Both the position numbers and the translations under genes were made by a program. A DNA stretch of 64,000 nt from Amaricoccus macauensis (GTDB taxonomy: Bacteria > Pseudomonadota > Alphaproteobacteria > Rhodobacterales > Rhodobacteraceae): positions 744,001-808,000 of the forward strand of contig NZ_JACHFM010000002.1 of the NCBI RefSeq assembly GCF_014201905.1, given 5' to 3'. This document shows positions 25,801 to 35,148 of this stretch, piece by piece. Below the pieces are notes generated by a model. It worked only from the letters and a program-made list of their open reading frames with translations. It did not search any database and had not been told where the DNA came from. The first letter of the stretch is position 1. The number at the start of each line of letters is the position of its first letter.

Positions 25801-26649
25801 TCAGAGGGTGGTGCGCACGTCCCAGAGCTCGGGAAAGAGCACGACGTCGAGCATCCGGCGCAGGTAGCTGACGCCGCCGGTGCCGCCGGTGCCACGCTTC
25901 AGCCCGATCACCCGTTCGACGGTCGTGACGTGGTTGAAGCGCCAGCGGCGGAAGTAGTCCTCGAGGTCGATCAGCTTTTCGGCGAGTTCGTAGAGCGGCC
26001 AGTGGGTTCGTGGCGCCTGGTAGACCTGCTGCCAGAGCGCGATGATGGCGGGGTCGGCGGTGCGGCGCCCCTCATGGGGCGCCGTTGCCCCGGCGGGAAC
26101 CGCGAGACCGGCGCGGGCGACGGCGGCGAGGACGGTGGCGTAGAGGTCGGGCCGCGCGAGTTCGGCCTCGAGCACCGCGAGCGTGTCGGGGCGGTGCGCG
26201 TGGGGCGCGAGCATCGCGCGGTTGCGGTTGCCGAGGATGTATTCGATCTGGCGGTACTGGGCCGACTGGAAGCCCGAGGACTGGCCGAGGGCGTCGCGGA
26301 ACTCGGTGTAGTCGGCGGGCGTCATGGTGCGCAGGACGTCCCAGGCGTTGTTCAGCTGCTCGAAGATCCGCGAGACGCGGGCGAGGAGCTTCTGCGCCTC
26401 TTCGAGCCGGTCCTCGGCGATGGCCGCGCGGGCGGTGGAGAGTTCGTGGATGACGAGCTTCATCCAGAGTTCGGAGGTCTGGTGCTGGATGATGAAGAGC
26501 AGCTCGTCATTCGCGGACGACAGGGGATGCTGGGCACCGAGGATCAGGTCGATGCCGAGATAGTCGCCATAGGACATCCGCTCCGAGAAGTCGGTCTCGG
26601 CCTCGCCTTCGGTCCCGGCGGCGCGCTCATACCCCGATGCCGGTGTCAT
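25801..26649 (-). CDS. kynA: Tryptophan 2,3-dioxygenase
   Basis: Heme enzyme that opens the indole ring of L-tryptophan to N-formylkynurenine, the first step of the kynurenine route. The 282-residue length is typical. [13 protein letters not shown] starts the conserved core; His56 in [14 protein letters not shown] is the active-site base; the heme ligand His lies in [15 protein letters not shown]; and [15 protein letters not shown] is the C-terminal glycine loop. The ATG at 26649 overlaps the cupin stop as ATGA. Kynurenine formamidase and kynureninase, which would complete the route to anthranilate, are not in the window. Confidence 0.93.
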   Translation of the reverse strand: MTPASGYERAAGTEGEAETDFSERMSYGDYLGIDLILGAQHPLSSANDELLFIIQHQTSELWMKLVIHELSTARAAIAEDRLEEAQKLLARVSRIFEQLNNAWDVLRTMTPADYTEFRDALGQSSGFQSAQYRQIEYILGNRNRAMLAPHAHRPDTLAVLEAELARPDLYATVLAAVARAGLAVPAGATAPHEGRRTADPAIIALWQQVYQAPRTHWPLYELAEKLIDLEDYFRRWRFNHVTTVERVIGLKRGTGGTGGVSYLRRMLDVVLFPELWDVRTTL

Positions 26650-27095
26650 TCGTTGGCCTCGGGCGGCAGGAATTTCACGTCGTGCTCGGCGGAGGCCGCG
26701 ACGATCGAGGGGATGTCGGTCATCTCGTGCAGCGCCTCGAAGAGCTCGCGCAGGCGGCCGGCGGGGGATGCCCAGAAGAGGGCGCGCGCGGGCGCGTCGG
26801 ACTTGTTGAAGTAACCGTGCGGCACGCCGCGGGGCATGCGCACCAGATCGCCCGCGCGCGCGGTCTGCCATTCGCCGTCGAGCTTCACCTCGAGCTGACC
26901 CTCCTGCACGAGGATGAACTCGTCCTGGTGCGGGTGGATGTGGACCGGGACGAACTGGCCGGGTTCGCTGTTCGTCTCGAAGGCGAAGGTCGAGGCACAG
27001 GTCGCCTTGGGAAAGTAGCGCTGGCCGAGGATGTTCCACTCGGTGCCCTCGATGCCTTCGCCGTTCCGGGTGATGCCGCCCTGCAGGTACTTCAT
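26646..27095 (-). CDS. Single-domain cupin protein of unknown function
   Basis: The 149-residue protein has one cupin barrel: [20 protein letters not shown] (about 50-69) is motif 1 with His, His and Glu metal ligands, and [16 protein letters not shown] is motif 2 with the third His. It has no signal peptide. It is too small and different for 3-hydroxyanthranilate 3,4-dioxygenase. Sitting between an acyl-CoA dehydrogenase and tryptophan dioxygenase, with four-base overlaps on both sides, it probably acts on a pathway intermediate, as a dioxygenase, isomerase or hydrolase; which one cannot be read from the sequence. Confidence 0.8.
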   Translation of the reverse strand: MKYLQGGITRNGEGIEGTEWNILGQRYFPKATCASTFAFETNSEPGQFVPVHIHPHQDEFILVQEGQLEVKLDGEWQTARAGDLVRMPRGVPHGYFNKSDAPARALFWASPAGRLRELFEALHEMTDIPSIVAASAEHDVKFLPPEANE

Positions 27096-28258
27096 GCCGT
27101 TGCTCCATGGTTTGCGAGGGTCTGTCTCGCGATCACCACCTTCTGCACATCCGAGGCGCCTTCATAGATCCTGAGCGCGCGGATCTCGCGATAGAGGCTT
27201 TCCACGATCGCGCCCTTGCGCACGCCGTCGCCGCCGTGAAGCTGGACGGCCTTGTCGATGACCGACTGGGCGCGGTCGGTGGCGTAGAGCTTGGCCATTG
27301 CCGCCTCGCGGGTGACGCGCGGGGCACCTGAGTCCTTCGCCCAGGCGGCGCGGTAGGTGAGGAGGGCGGCGGCGTCGACGTCGAGGGCCATGTCGGCGAT
27401 GTGGCCCTGAACCATCTGGAGATCGGCAAGCGGCGCCCCGAAGAGCTGGCGGCCGGTGGCGCGGTCGAGCGTCTCGTCGAGCGCGCGGCGGGCGAAGCCG
27501 AGCGCGGCGGCGGCGACGGTCGAGCGGAAGACATCGAGCGTCGACATGGCGATCTTGAAGCCGTCGCCCGCCTTGCCGATCAGCGCCGAGGCGGGCAGGC
27601 GGATGTCATCGAAGCGGAGGCGCGCCAGCGGGTGCGGGGCGATCGTCTCCAGCCGCTCGGCGATGACGAGCCCGGGAGCATCGGCGGGCAGCAGGAAGGC
27701 CGAGAGGCCGCGGGCGCCCGGTGCCTCGCCGGTGCGCGCGAAGACCACGTAGAGATCGGCGATGCCACCGTTCGAGATCCACGTCTTCTCGCCGCTGAGC
27801 ACGTAGCCGTCGCCGTCGCGGGTCGCGGTGGTGGCGGTGGCCGCGACATCGGAGCCCGACTGCGGCTCGGTCAGCGCGAAGGCGGTGAGCGCGCGGCCCG
27901 CGCGGGTCTCGGGCAGCCAGAGGGCCTGCTGCTCGGGCGTGCCGAAGAGCGAGATCGCGCCGGTGCCGAGGCCCTGCATGGCGAAGGCGAAGTCGGCGAG
28001 ACCGTCGTGGCGCGCCAGCGTTTCGCGGATCAGGCAGAGCGTGCGCACATCGAGGGCGCGCGGATCGGCCGGATCAATGGCCGAGTGCAGGAGCCAGCCG
28101 CCGCGCCCGAGCATGTCCACGAGTTCGCGGCAGGCGGCGTCGGTGTCGGCGTGATCCACGTGGCGGAGGTTCGCACTCGCCCACGTGTCGAGATCAAGCG
28201 CCAGCGCGCGATGGCGCGGCTCGAAGAATGGCCAGTCGAGAAAGCTCAGGTCTGCCAT
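27092..28258 (-). CDS. Acyl-CoA dehydrogenase family protein
   Basis: The 388-residue flavoenzyme has the three-domain acyl-CoA dehydrogenase layout: an N-terminal helical domain, [17 protein letters not shown] and [22 protein letters not shown] in the beta domain, and a C-terminal helical domain with [20 protein letters not shown]. The catalytic Glu is in [16 protein letters not shown]. It likely oxidises an alicyclic or open-chain CoA ester produced from 2-aminobenzoyl-CoA (related to the Azoarcus evansii abm cluster dehydrogenase). The start at 28258 overlaps the enoyl-CoA hydratase stop as TGATG. Confidence 0.87.
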   Translation of the reverse strand: MADLSFLDWPFFEPRHRALALDLDTWASANLRHVDHADTDAACRELVDMLGRGGWLLHSAIDPADPRALDVRTLCLIRETLARHDGLADFAFAMQGLGTGAISLFGTPEQQALWLPETRAGRALTAFALTEPQSGSDVAATATTATRDGDGYVLSGEKTWISNGGIADLYVVFARTGEAPGARGLSAFLLPADAPGLVIAERLETIAPHPLARLRFDDIRLPASALIGKAGDGFKIAMSTLDVFRSTVAAAALGFARRALDETLDRATGRQLFGAPLADLQMVQGHIADMALDVDAAALLTYRAAWAKDSGAPRVTREAAMAKLYATDRAQSVIDKAVQLHGGDGVRKGAIVESLYREIRALRIYEGASDVQKVVIARQTLANHGATA

Positions 28259-29049
28259 CAGTTGCCCTCGAACACCGGTTTCCCCTTCGCGACGAACGCG
28301 TGGTAGGCGCGGGAGAAATCCTCGGTCTGCATGCAGATCGCCTGCGCCTGCGCCTCGGACTCGATCGCCTGCTCCAGCGACATGGACCATTCCTGGTTGA
28401 GCTGGGTCTTGGTCATCATGTGGGCGAAGGTCGGACCCTTGGCGATGCGCCCCGCCAGGGTCAGCGCCTCGGCCTCAAGCTCGGCGGCCGGGACGAGGCG
28501 GTTGAAGAAGCCCCATGCGGCGGCCTCGTCGGCGGTCATCACCCGGCCGGTGTAGAGCAGTTCCGCCGCCCGGCCCTGACCGATGATCCGGGGCAGGATG
28601 GCGCAGGCACCCATGTCGCAGCCGGCAAGGCCGACGCGGGTGAAGAGGAACGCGGTCTTTGCCTCCGGCGTGCCGATGCGCAGGTCCGACGCCATGGCGA
28701 CGATCGCGCCGGCGCCGACGCAGATGCCGTCCACCGCGGCGATGATCGGCTTCTGGCAGGCGAGCATCGCCTTCACCAGATCGCCGGTCATGCGGGTGAA
28801 GGTGAGCAGCCCCTTCATGTCGCGGCCGATCAGCGGCCCGATGATGTCGTGGACGTCGCCCCCCGAGCAGAAGTTGCCGCCGTTCGAGCCGAAGACCACC
28901 ACGTCGATGGTGTCGTCGTAGGGAAGGCCACGGAACCAGTCGCGCAGCGCCGCATAGCTCTCGAACGTCAGCGGGTTCTTGCGGTCCGGGCGGTCGAGCG
29001 ACACGTGGGCGATCCGGTCCTTCGTCTCGAGGCGGAAGTGCTGGCTCAT
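28258..29049 (-). CDS. Enoyl-CoA hydratase/isomerase family protein
   Basis: The 263-residue crotonase-fold protein has oxyanion-hole segments [15 protein letters not shown] (about 54-68) and [19 protein letters not shown] (about 105-123), and the family position [18 protein letters not shown]. It could hydrate a double bond or open a ring in a non-aromatic CoA intermediate. [16 protein letters not shown] at the end is the typical FxxKRxPxFxG-like tail. It overlaps the MarR gene upstream (ATGA) and the dehydrogenase downstream. Confidence 0.87.
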   Translation of the reverse strand: MSQHFRLETKDRIAHVSLDRPDRKNPLTFESYAALRDWFRGLPYDDTIDVVVFGSNGGNFCSGGDVHDIIGPLIGRDMKGLLTFTRMTGDLVKAMLACQKPIIAAVDGICVGAGAIVAMASDLRIGTPEAKTAFLFTRVGLAGCDMGACAILPRIIGQGRAAELLYTGRVMTADEAAAWGFFNRLVPAAELEAEALTLAGRIAKGPTFAHMMTKTQLNQEWSMSLEQAIESEAQAQAICMQTEDFSRAYHAFVAKGKPVFEGN

Positions 29050-29525
29050 GCTTTGGTCTCCGGGTGCATCAGGTGGTGACGAACAACCTGCAGCTGCTCG
29101 TTCAGGTGATCGGCTTCCTCGCGCGTCACGTCGCCGAGGAGTTCGTTCACCCATGCCTCGTGGTGGGCCGCAAGGACCGCGAAGCTCTCGACCCCGGCGG
29201 GCGTGAGGCGGACGAGCAGCGCGCGCCGGTCACCCTCGACGGGCGTGCGGGTGGCGAGGCCCTCCTGTTCCAGCCGGTCGACGATGCCGGTGACGTTGCC
29301 GTTCGAGACGCGCAGCACGCTCGAGAGTTCGGTCATCTTCAGCCCGTCGGGCGCGCGGTGCAGTGCCGCCATCACGTCGAAGCGTGGCAGGGTGGACTCG
29401 AGCCCGCGCAGACGCTCGCGCAACTCGCTCTCGACCAGCCGCGCGACACCGAGCAGGCGCAGCCAGAGCCGGAGCCGCGCCTTCGACAGGGCGAGATCGA
29501 CCTCGGGACGCTCGATCATGGTCAT
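29046..29525 (-). CDS. MarR family regulator of the anthranilate operon
   Basis: The 159-residue MarR protein has an N-terminal helix ([19 protein letters not shown]), the recognition region [28 protein letters not shown], the wing [17 protein letters not shown], and a C-terminal dimerisation helix. It is inside the operon, between the SDR and hydratase genes with ATGA overlaps at both ends, so it would autoregulate. Relatives in aryl-CoA pathways (BadR, CouR, HcaR types) release DNA on binding the aryl-CoA thioester. The large inverted repeat at 32634-32665 is its likely operator. Confidence 0.88.
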   Translation of the reverse strand: MTMIERPEVDLALSKARLRLWLRLLGVARLVESELRERLRGLESTLPRFDVMAALHRAPDGLKMTELSSVLRVSNGNVTGIVDRLEQEGLATRTPVEGDRRALLVRLTPAGVESFAVLAAHHEAWVNELLGDVTREEADHLNEQLQVVRHHLMHPETKA

Positions 29526-30274
29526 GTCTCGCCTCCCGAAATCGAGATGGCCTGTCCGGTCACCGAGACGGCGGTCTCCGAGCAGAGCCAGAGGACAGCC
29601 GCCGCGACCTCGTCCACCTCGACGAAGCGGCCCTGCGGGTTGGCGGCCAGAAGCGGCGCCTCGGCCTCGGCCCGCGAGCGGCCGGTCTTCGCCATGATGG
29701 TCTCGATCGAGCGCTCCAGCATCGGAGTCAGCATGTAGCCCGGGCAGATCGCGTTGACGGTGACGCCGCTCCGGGCGGTTTCGAGCGCAAGCGCCCGGGT
29801 GAGGCCAATGACGCCGTGCTTCGCCGCGCAGTAGCCCGCCACATAGGGATAGCCCTTGAGGCCCGCCGTCGAGGCGATGGCGATGAGGCGCCCCCAACCG
29901 GCATCGAGCATGGGCGCGAGGCCCTCCTGCCAGGTGGCGAAGACCCCGCCGAGGTTCAGCTCGACCATGGCCGCGAAGTCTTGCGGGCTGGTCTTCAGGA
30001 ACGGCCGGCTCGCGGCGCTGCCGGCGTTCGCCACGACGATCTGCGGCGCGCCCCAGCCGTCGGCGGCGGCCTCGAACATCGCGGCCACCTCGTCGGGGCG
30101 CGTCACGTCGCCGGTGACGTAGCGCATTTCGGTGCCCGCGACCGAGGCGAGCGCCTCGGCGTTACGGCCTGCGATCGTCACGTTCGCCCCCGCGCCCGCC
30201 AGCGCGCGGGCAATGGACGCGCCCGCGCCGCTGCCGCCGCCGGTGACCAGTGCGTGTTTGCCCGCGAGCATCAT
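29522..30274 (-). CDS. Short-chain dehydrogenase/reductase
   Basis: The 250-residue SDR has the NAD(P)-binding motif TGGGSGAGASIARAL (about 10-24), NAG in VVANAGSA, catalytic Ser in IAIASTAG, and YCAAK (YxxxK). It ends [13 protein letters not shown]. It resembles 3-hydroxyacyl-CoA and alicyclic alcohol dehydrogenases and probably acts on a hydroxy or oxo group of the reduced ring. It lies four bases after the monooxygenase/reductase gene; two ATGs (30274, 30271) are possible starts. Confidence 0.87.
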   Translation of the reverse strand: MMLAGKHALVTGGGSGAGASIARALAGAGANVTIAGRNAEALASVAGTEMRYVTGDVTRPDEVAAMFEAAADGWGAPQIVVANAGSAASRPFLKTSPQDFAAMVELNLGGVFATWQEGLAPMLDAGWGRLIAIASTAGLKGYPYVAGYCAAKHGVIGLTRALALETARSGVTVNAICPGYMLTPMLERSIETIMAKTGRSRAEAEAPLLAANPQGRFVEVDEVAAAVLWLCSETAVSVTGQAISISGGET

Positions 30275-30278
30275 GGCC

Positions 30279-32579
30279 TCAGACCTTGCCCAGCATGGTG
30301 TCGGTGCGCTCGGCGAGACGCCAGAGCTGGTCACGGCCGGGCAGATAGGGATCGGGCCACTTCTCGGCCCGGTCGCCAAGGCTGCCGGCGGCGCGCAGCG
30401 TCCAGTAGGGATCGGTCAGATGCGGACGCGCGAGGCAGACGAGATCGGCGCGGCCGGCCATCAGGATCGAGTTCACGTGGTCGGGCTCGTAGATGTTGCC
30501 GACCGCCATGGTCGCCATGCCGGTTTCGTTGCGGATCCGGTCGGAGAACGGCGTCTGGAACATGCGGCCGTAGACCGGCTTCGCGCGGACCGAGGTCTGG
30601 CCGGCGGAAACGTCGCAGATGTCGACGCCCTCGGCGCGCAGCATCCGGGCGATCTCGACCGCCTCCGACGGCGTGATACCGTCCTCGCCCACCCAGTCGT
30701 TCGCCGAGATGCGCACGGAGATCGGCTTGTCCTCCGGCCAGACGGCACGGACGGCCCGGAAGATCTCGAGCGGGTAGCGCATGCGGTTCTCGAGGCTGCC
30801 GCCGTATTCGTCAGTGCGGGTGTTGGTGAGGGGCGTGATGAAGGACGACAGCAGATAACCGTGGGCCATGTGCAGCTCGATCATGTCGAAGCCGCAGCGC
30901 TCGGCCATCTTTGTGCCGTCGACAAAGGCGTCGCGGATGCGGTCCATGTCGGCGCGGTCCATCGCCTTCGGCGTGGCGTTGTCCGTGGACCACGCGACGT
31001 CGGAAACCGAGAGAAGCGGCCAGTTGCCGTCCCGGAGCGGCGTGTCGGACTCCTCCCAGCCGACCTGCGTCGAGCCCTTGGCGCCGGCGTGGCCGATCTG
31101 CATGCAGATCTTCGCGTCAGTCTCGTGGTGGACGAAATCGACGATGCGCGTCCACGCCGCCTCGGCTTCCGGGCTGTAGGTGCCGGGGCAGCCGGGGGTG
31201 ATGCGGCCCTCGGGCGTCACGCAGGTCATCTCGGTGTAGACGAGCCCGGCGCCGCCCTTGGCCCGCTCGCCGAGGTGGACGAGATGCCAGTCGGTCGGCA
31301 CGCCGTCCTTCGCCTTGTACTGGGCCATCGGCGAGACGACGACGCGGTTCTTCAGCTCCATGCCGCGCAGGCGGAACGGCGCGAACATCGGGTGGCGGGT
31401 CGCCGTGTCCGGGCTGGCGCCGGCCTCCCGCTGGAACCATGCCTCCGCGCCGTTCAGCCAGTCCTCGTCGCGCAGGCGCAGGTTCTCGTGGCTGATGCGC
31501 TGCGAGCGGGTGAGGAGCGAATAGGTGAACTGCACCGGGTCGAGGTGGAAATAGCGCTCGATCTCCTCGAACCACTCCATGGAGTTCCGCGCCGCCGACT
31601 GGAGGCGCAGCACGTCGAGGCGGCGGGCGTCCTGATACTGCGCGAAGGCAGCTTCGAGCGTCGGCTCGGCGTGGAGGTAGGTCGCAAGCGCGATCGCCGA
31701 GTCGAGCGCGAGGCGGGTGCCGGAACCGATGGAAAAATGCGCCGTGGCGGCGGCGTCGCCCATCAGGACGACGTTCTTGTAGGACCACTTCTCGCAGAGC
31801 ACGCGGGGGAAGTTGATCCACGCCGAGCCACGGATGTGCCTCGCGTTCGAGATGAGGGGATGGCCGCCAAGCTCGTCGGCGAAGATCGCCTCGCAGGTGG
31901 CGATCGACTCGTCCTGGGTCATGTCGCCGAAGCCGTGGGCGTTCCACGTCTCTTCGGTGCACTCGACGATGAAGGTCGCGGTGTCGGCGTCGAACTGGTA
32001 GGCGTGCGCCCAGAGCCAGCCCTTGTCCGTCTCCTTGAAGATGAAGGTGAAGGCGTTCTCGAACTTCTGCTTCGTGCCGAGCCAGACGAACTTGCACTTG
32101 CGCACGTCGACGTCAGGCTTGAAGTGCTCGGCATAGAGCGTGCGGGTGCGCGAGTTCAGGCCGTCGGACGAGACGACGATGTCGTACTCGGCGGCAAGGG
32201 CCTCGATCTGCTCGACCGGGATGTCGTTCTGGAAGCGCAGGTCGACGCCCAGCTCCCGGGCGCGGGCCTGAAGCAGCAGCAGAAGCTTCATGCGGCCGAT
32301 GCCGCAGAAGCCGTGGCCGCCCGAGACGATGCGCTCGCCCTTGAACTCGACCGCGACGTCATCCCAGTAGGCGAAGTTCTCGCGGATCGACGCGGCGCTG
32401 ACCGGATCGTTCTTCGCGAGGTTGCCGAGCGCCTCGTCGGAGAGGACCACGCCCCAGCCGAAGGTGTCGTCCGCCTGATTGCGCTCGAAGACGACGACCT
32501 CGTGGGACGGATCCCGGAGCTTCATCGAGATGGCGAAATAGAGGCCCGCTGGCCCACCGCCAATGCACGCGACCCGCAT
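30279..32579 (-). CDS. abmA: Bifunctional 2-aminobenzoyl-CoA monooxygenase/reductase (ACMR type)
   Basis: The 766-residue fusion joins two flavoenzymes. Residues 1 to about 390 are a class A FAD hydroxylase ([39 protein letters not shown]). Residues about 395-766 are an Old Yellow Enzyme-type FMN reductase ([47 protein letters not shown]). This architecture is that of ACMR of Azoarcus evansii and of salicylyl-CoA 5-hydroxylases. ACMR hydroxylates 2-aminobenzoyl-CoA and then reduces the ring, ending aromaticity with one O2. The linked ligase and tryptophan dioxygenase favour anthranilate over salicylate. It is the first gene of the minus-strand operon. Confidence 0.9.
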   Translation of the reverse strand: MRVACIGGGPAGLYFAISMKLRDPSHEVVVFERNQADDTFGWGVVLSDEALGNLAKNDPVSAASIRENFAYWDDVAVEFKGERIVSGGHGFCGIGRMKLLLLLQARARELGVDLRFQNDIPVEQIEALAAEYDIVVSSDGLNSRTRTLYAEHFKPDVDVRKCKFVWLGTKQKFENAFTFIFKETDKGWLWAHAYQFDADTATFIVECTEETWNAHGFGDMTQDESIATCEAIFADELGGHPLISNARHIRGSAWINFPRVLCEKWSYKNVVLMGDAAATAHFSIGSGTRLALDSAIALATYLHAEPTLEAAFAQYQDARRLDVLRLQSAARNSMEWFEEIERYFHLDPVQFTYSLLTRSQRISHENLRLRDEDWLNGAEAWFQREAGASPDTATRHPMFAPFRLRGMELKNRVVVSPMAQYKAKDGVPTDWHLVHLGERAKGGAGLVYTEMTCVTPEGRITPGCPGTYSPEAEAAWTRIVDFVHHETDAKICMQIGHAGAKGSTQVGWEESDTPLRDGNWPLLSVSDVAWSTDNATPKAMDRADMDRIRDAFVDGTKMAERCGFDMIELHMAHGYLLSSFITPLTNTRTDEYGGSLENRMRYPLEIFRAVRAVWPEDKPISVRISANDWVGEDGITPSEAVEIARMLRAEGVDICDVSAGQTSVRAKPVYGRMFQTPFSDRIRNETGMATMAVGNIYEPDHVNSILMAGRADLVCLARPHLTDPYWTLRAAGSLGDRAEKWPDPYLPGRDQLWRLAERTDTMLGKV

Positions 32580-32633
32580 CGTCCGCTTCCTCCCCGCTAT
32601 TCGTTACCGGCACCCTACCCGATTCGTCCGGTA

Positions 32634-32665
32634 TATTTCAAGCATGAAGCTTTAGGCTTGAAATA
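32634..32665. promoter_or_regulatory. Inverted-repeat operator between the divergent anthranilate operons
   Basis: Perfect 10-bp arms TATTTCAAGC (32634-32643) and GCTTGAAATA (32656-32665) flank 12 bases. Each arm contains TTGAAA pointing outwards, which can serve as the -35 box of one of the two divergent promoters. It lies 55 bases upstream of the monooxygenase/reductase gene and about 100 bases upstream of gcdH. MarR binding is inferred from the linked regulator. Confidence 0.75.
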
Positions 32666-32686
32666 ATATCGCATGGCGCGTATCAA
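32658..32686 (+). promoter_or_regulatory. Candidate sigma-70 promoter for gcdH
   Basis: TTGAAA (32658-32663), 17 bases, TATCAA (32681-32686). The -35 box lies in the right arm of the operator, so a bound repressor would block it. On the minus strand TTGAAA (32641-32636) with an 18-base spacer to TAGGGT is a weaker mirror promoter. Confidence 0.6.
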
Positions 32687-32761
32687 GGCTATCAAAAGGG
32701 AGCGTGCGCCCGTATCCGTAGCGAGCGTACCCGTACCGAGGCCGCAGACGGAGGAAGCCGA

Positions 32762-33979
32762 ATGACCCATGCGACGACGCCTGAGACCGCCCGAGCAAAG
32801 CCCGCGGGCTTCGTCTGGGAGGATCCGTTCCTGCTCGACGAGCAGCTCACGGAAGAGGAGCGCATGGTGCGCGACACGGCGCGCGACTACTGCCAGGACG
32901 GTCTGGCACGCCGCGTGCTCGAGGCGAACCGGCATGAAGTCTTCGACGCGGAGATCATGCGCGAGATGGGCGCGCTCGGCCTGCTCGGCCCGACGATCCC
33001 GGAGGAGTTCGGCGGTGCGGGCGTCGGCTATGTGGCCTACGGGCTCGTCGCCCGCGAGGTGGAGCGGGTCGACTCAGGGTATCGCAGTGCGATGTCGGTG
33101 CAGTCCTCGCTCGTGATGCATCCGATCTTCGCCTACGGCACCGACGAGCAGCGGGCGAAGTACCTGCCGAAGCTCGCGTCGGGCGAGTGGATCGGCTGCT
33201 TCGGCCTGACCGAGCCCGATCACGGCTCGGACCCGGGCTCGATGATCACGCGGGCGAAGAAGGTCGACGGTGGCTATTCGGTTTCCGGGGCGAAGAACTG
33301 GATCACCAACTCGCCGGTCGCGGACGTCTTCGTGATCTGGGCGAAGTCGGACGCCCATGGCGGCAAGATCAAGGGCTTCGTGCTCGAGAAGGGCATGAAG
33401 GGGCTGGCGGCGCCGAAGATCGAAGGCAAGTTCAGCTTGCGCGCGTCGATCACCGGCATGATCCAGATGGACGAGGTCTTCGTGCCGGAGGAGAACCTGC
33501 TGCCGAATGTCGAGGGTCTTGCGGGACCGTTCGGCTGTCTCAACCGGGCGCGCTTCGGCATTGCCTGGGGCGCGATGGGGGCGGCGGAATTCTGCTGGCA
33601 CGCGGCGCGGACCTACACCATGGACCGCAAGCAGTTCGGGCGTCCGCTGGCGCAGAACCAGCTGATCCAGAAGAAGCTCGCCGACATGATGACCGAGATC
33701 GGCCTCGGGCTTCAGGGCTGCCTCCGGCTCGGGCGGCTCTTCGACGAGGGGCGCGCGGCGGCGGAACTCATCAGCCTGATGAAGCGGAACAATTGCGGCA
33801 AGGCGCTCGATATCGCCCGGGTCGCCCGCGACATGCATGGCGGCAACGGCATCTCGGACGAGTACGGCGTAATCCGGCACGTGATGAACCTCGAGGCGGT
33901 CAACACCTATGAGGGCACCCATGACGTGCATGCGCTGATCCTCGGGCGGGCGCAGACCGGGCTGCAGGCGTTCTTCTGA
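32762..33979 (+). CDS. gcdH: Glutaryl-CoA dehydrogenase
   Basis: Flavoenzyme that oxidises and decarboxylates glutaryl-CoA to crotonyl-CoA. The 405-residue product has the substrate-carboxylate loop [19 protein letters not shown] (Arg/Ser pair, about 104-122), [15 protein letters not shown], the [16 protein letters not shown] strand, and catalytic Glu in [20 protein letters not shown]. These match true GcdH rather than general acyl-CoA dehydrogenases. It is divergent from the monooxygenase operon and shares its operator, suggesting that ring cleavage products reach glutaryl-CoA. Confidence 0.93.
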   Translation: MTHATTPETARAKPAGFVWEDPFLLDEQLTEEERMVRDTARDYCQDGLARRVLEANRHEVFDAEIMREMGALGLLGPTIPEEFGGAGVGYVAYGLVAREVERVDSGYRSAMSVQSSLVMHPIFAYGTDEQRAKYLPKLASGEWIGCFGLTEPDHGSDPGSMITRAKKVDGGYSVSGAKNWITNSPVADVFVIWAKSDAHGGKIKGFVLEKGMKGLAAPKIEGKFSLRASITGMIQMDEVFVPEENLLPNVEGLAGPFGCLNRARFGIAWGAMGAAEFCWHAARTYTMDRKQFGRPLAQNQLIQKKLADMMTEIGLGLQGCLRLGRLFDEGRAAAELISLMKRNNCGKALDIARVARDMHGGNGISDEYGVIRHVMNLEAVNTYEGTHDVHALILGRAQTGLQAFF

Positions 33980-35148
33980 TGACGCCGGAGGCATATCTTC
34001 GCGCCGCCGAGGGGTCGGTCTCGCGGATCCCGGAGTTCGAGGGCATCGCACCACTGCCGACGGCGGTGGTCGGTGTCATCGGGGGCGGGACGATGGGGGC
34101 GGGAATTGCCGCCTCGGTCATCCTCTCCGGGCGCTCTGTCGTGATGATCGAGCGTGATGACGCGGCACTCGGCCGGGGTCTGGAAACCGTGCGCGGCCAT
34201 CTCGGTGGGGCGCTGAAGCGGGGCAAGCTCGACGAGGCGGGCCATGCCGCCGCTCTCGGGCGGCTTTCCGGGGCGACGGACTATGCCGCGCTCGGGGAGG
34301 CCGATCTGGTGATCGAGGCGGTCTTCGAGGACATGGGCGTCAAGCGCGCGGTCTTTGCCGAGTTCGACCGGGTGACGCGGCCGGATGCGATCCTCGCGAG
34401 CAATACCTCGTATCTCGACGTGAACGAGATCGCCGGCGCGGTGACCGATCCCGGCCGGGTGGTGGGTCTGCACTTCTTTTCGCCGGCGCATGTGATGAAG
34501 CTGGTCGAGGTGATCCGAACCGATGCGGTGCGGCCTGAGGTGCTGGCGACCGCGCTCGGGTTCGGGCGGGACCTGGGCAAGATCCCGGTGCCATCCGGGG
34601 TCTGTGACGGCTTCATCGGCAACCGGATCATGTCGGTCTATCGTCGTGAGGCGGATTACATGCTGGTGGACGGGGCGATGCCGCAGGAGGTCGATGCGGC
34701 GATGGTGGCGTTCGGCTTCCCGATGGGGGTCTTTGCCATGCAGGACCTCGCGGGGCTCGATATCGCCTGGGCGATGCGGAAACGGCGGGCGGCGACGCGG
34801 CCGGCTTCGGAGCGGTATGTGACGATCGCCGACCGGATCTGCGACCTCGGGCGGTTCGGCAGGAAGACCGGGGCAGGGTGGTATGACTACGTCGAGGGGA
34901 CGGCGGTGCCGTCGTCGGTGACGGAGGATATCATCCTGGCCGAGAGCGCCCGGGAGGGTGTTGTCCGGCGGGCGATTCCGGCGGAGGAGATCATGGCGCG
35001 GATCCTTGCGGTGATGCAGGCCGAGGGGCAGGCGATCCTTGACGAGGGGATCGCGGGCTCGGCGGAGGCGATCGACGTGGTGATGGCGAACGGTTACGGC
35101 TTTCCGAAGGCCAAGGGCGGGCCGATGTGGATGGCGAAGGCTGGCTGA
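33979..35148 (+). CDS. 3-hydroxyacyl-CoA dehydrogenase
   Basis: The 389-residue NAD-dependent enzyme has the binding motif VIGGGTMGAGIAASVILSG (about 33-51), SNTSYLDVNEIA, catalytic His in GLHFFSPAHVMKLVEV, and NRIMSVYRREADYML. A second C-terminal helical domain (about 215-389, NGYGFPKAKGGPMW at the end) duplicates the dimerisation fold as in FadB-type enzymes without the hydratase half. It overlaps gcdH as TGATG and would carry out the beta-oxidation step of the pathway. Confidence 0.92.
   Translation: MTPEAYLRAAEGSVSRIPEFEGIAPLPTAVVGVIGGGTMGAGIAASVILSGRSVVMIERDDAALGRGLETVRGHLGGALKRGKLDEAGHAAALGRLSGATDYAALGEADLVIEAVFEDMGVKRAVFAEFDRVTRPDAILASNTSYLDVNEIAGAVTDPGRVVGLHFFSPAHVMKLVEVIRTDAVRPEVLATALGFGRDLGKIPVPSGVCDGFIGNRIMSVYRREADYMLVDGAMPQEVDAAMVAFGFPMGVFAMQDLAGLDIAWAMRKRRAATRPASERYVTIADRICDLGRFGRKTGAGWYDYVEGTAVPSSVTEDIILAESAREGVVRRAIPAEEIMARILAVMQAEGQAILDEGIAGSAEAIDVVMANGYGFPKAKGGPMWMAKAG

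Noticed and set aside
26646-27095. Cupin as 3-hydroxyanthranilate 3,4-dioxygenase
   Set aside because: Size and sequence do not fit the HAO family; it lacks the HAO N-terminal region and Cys motifs. Left as unknown.
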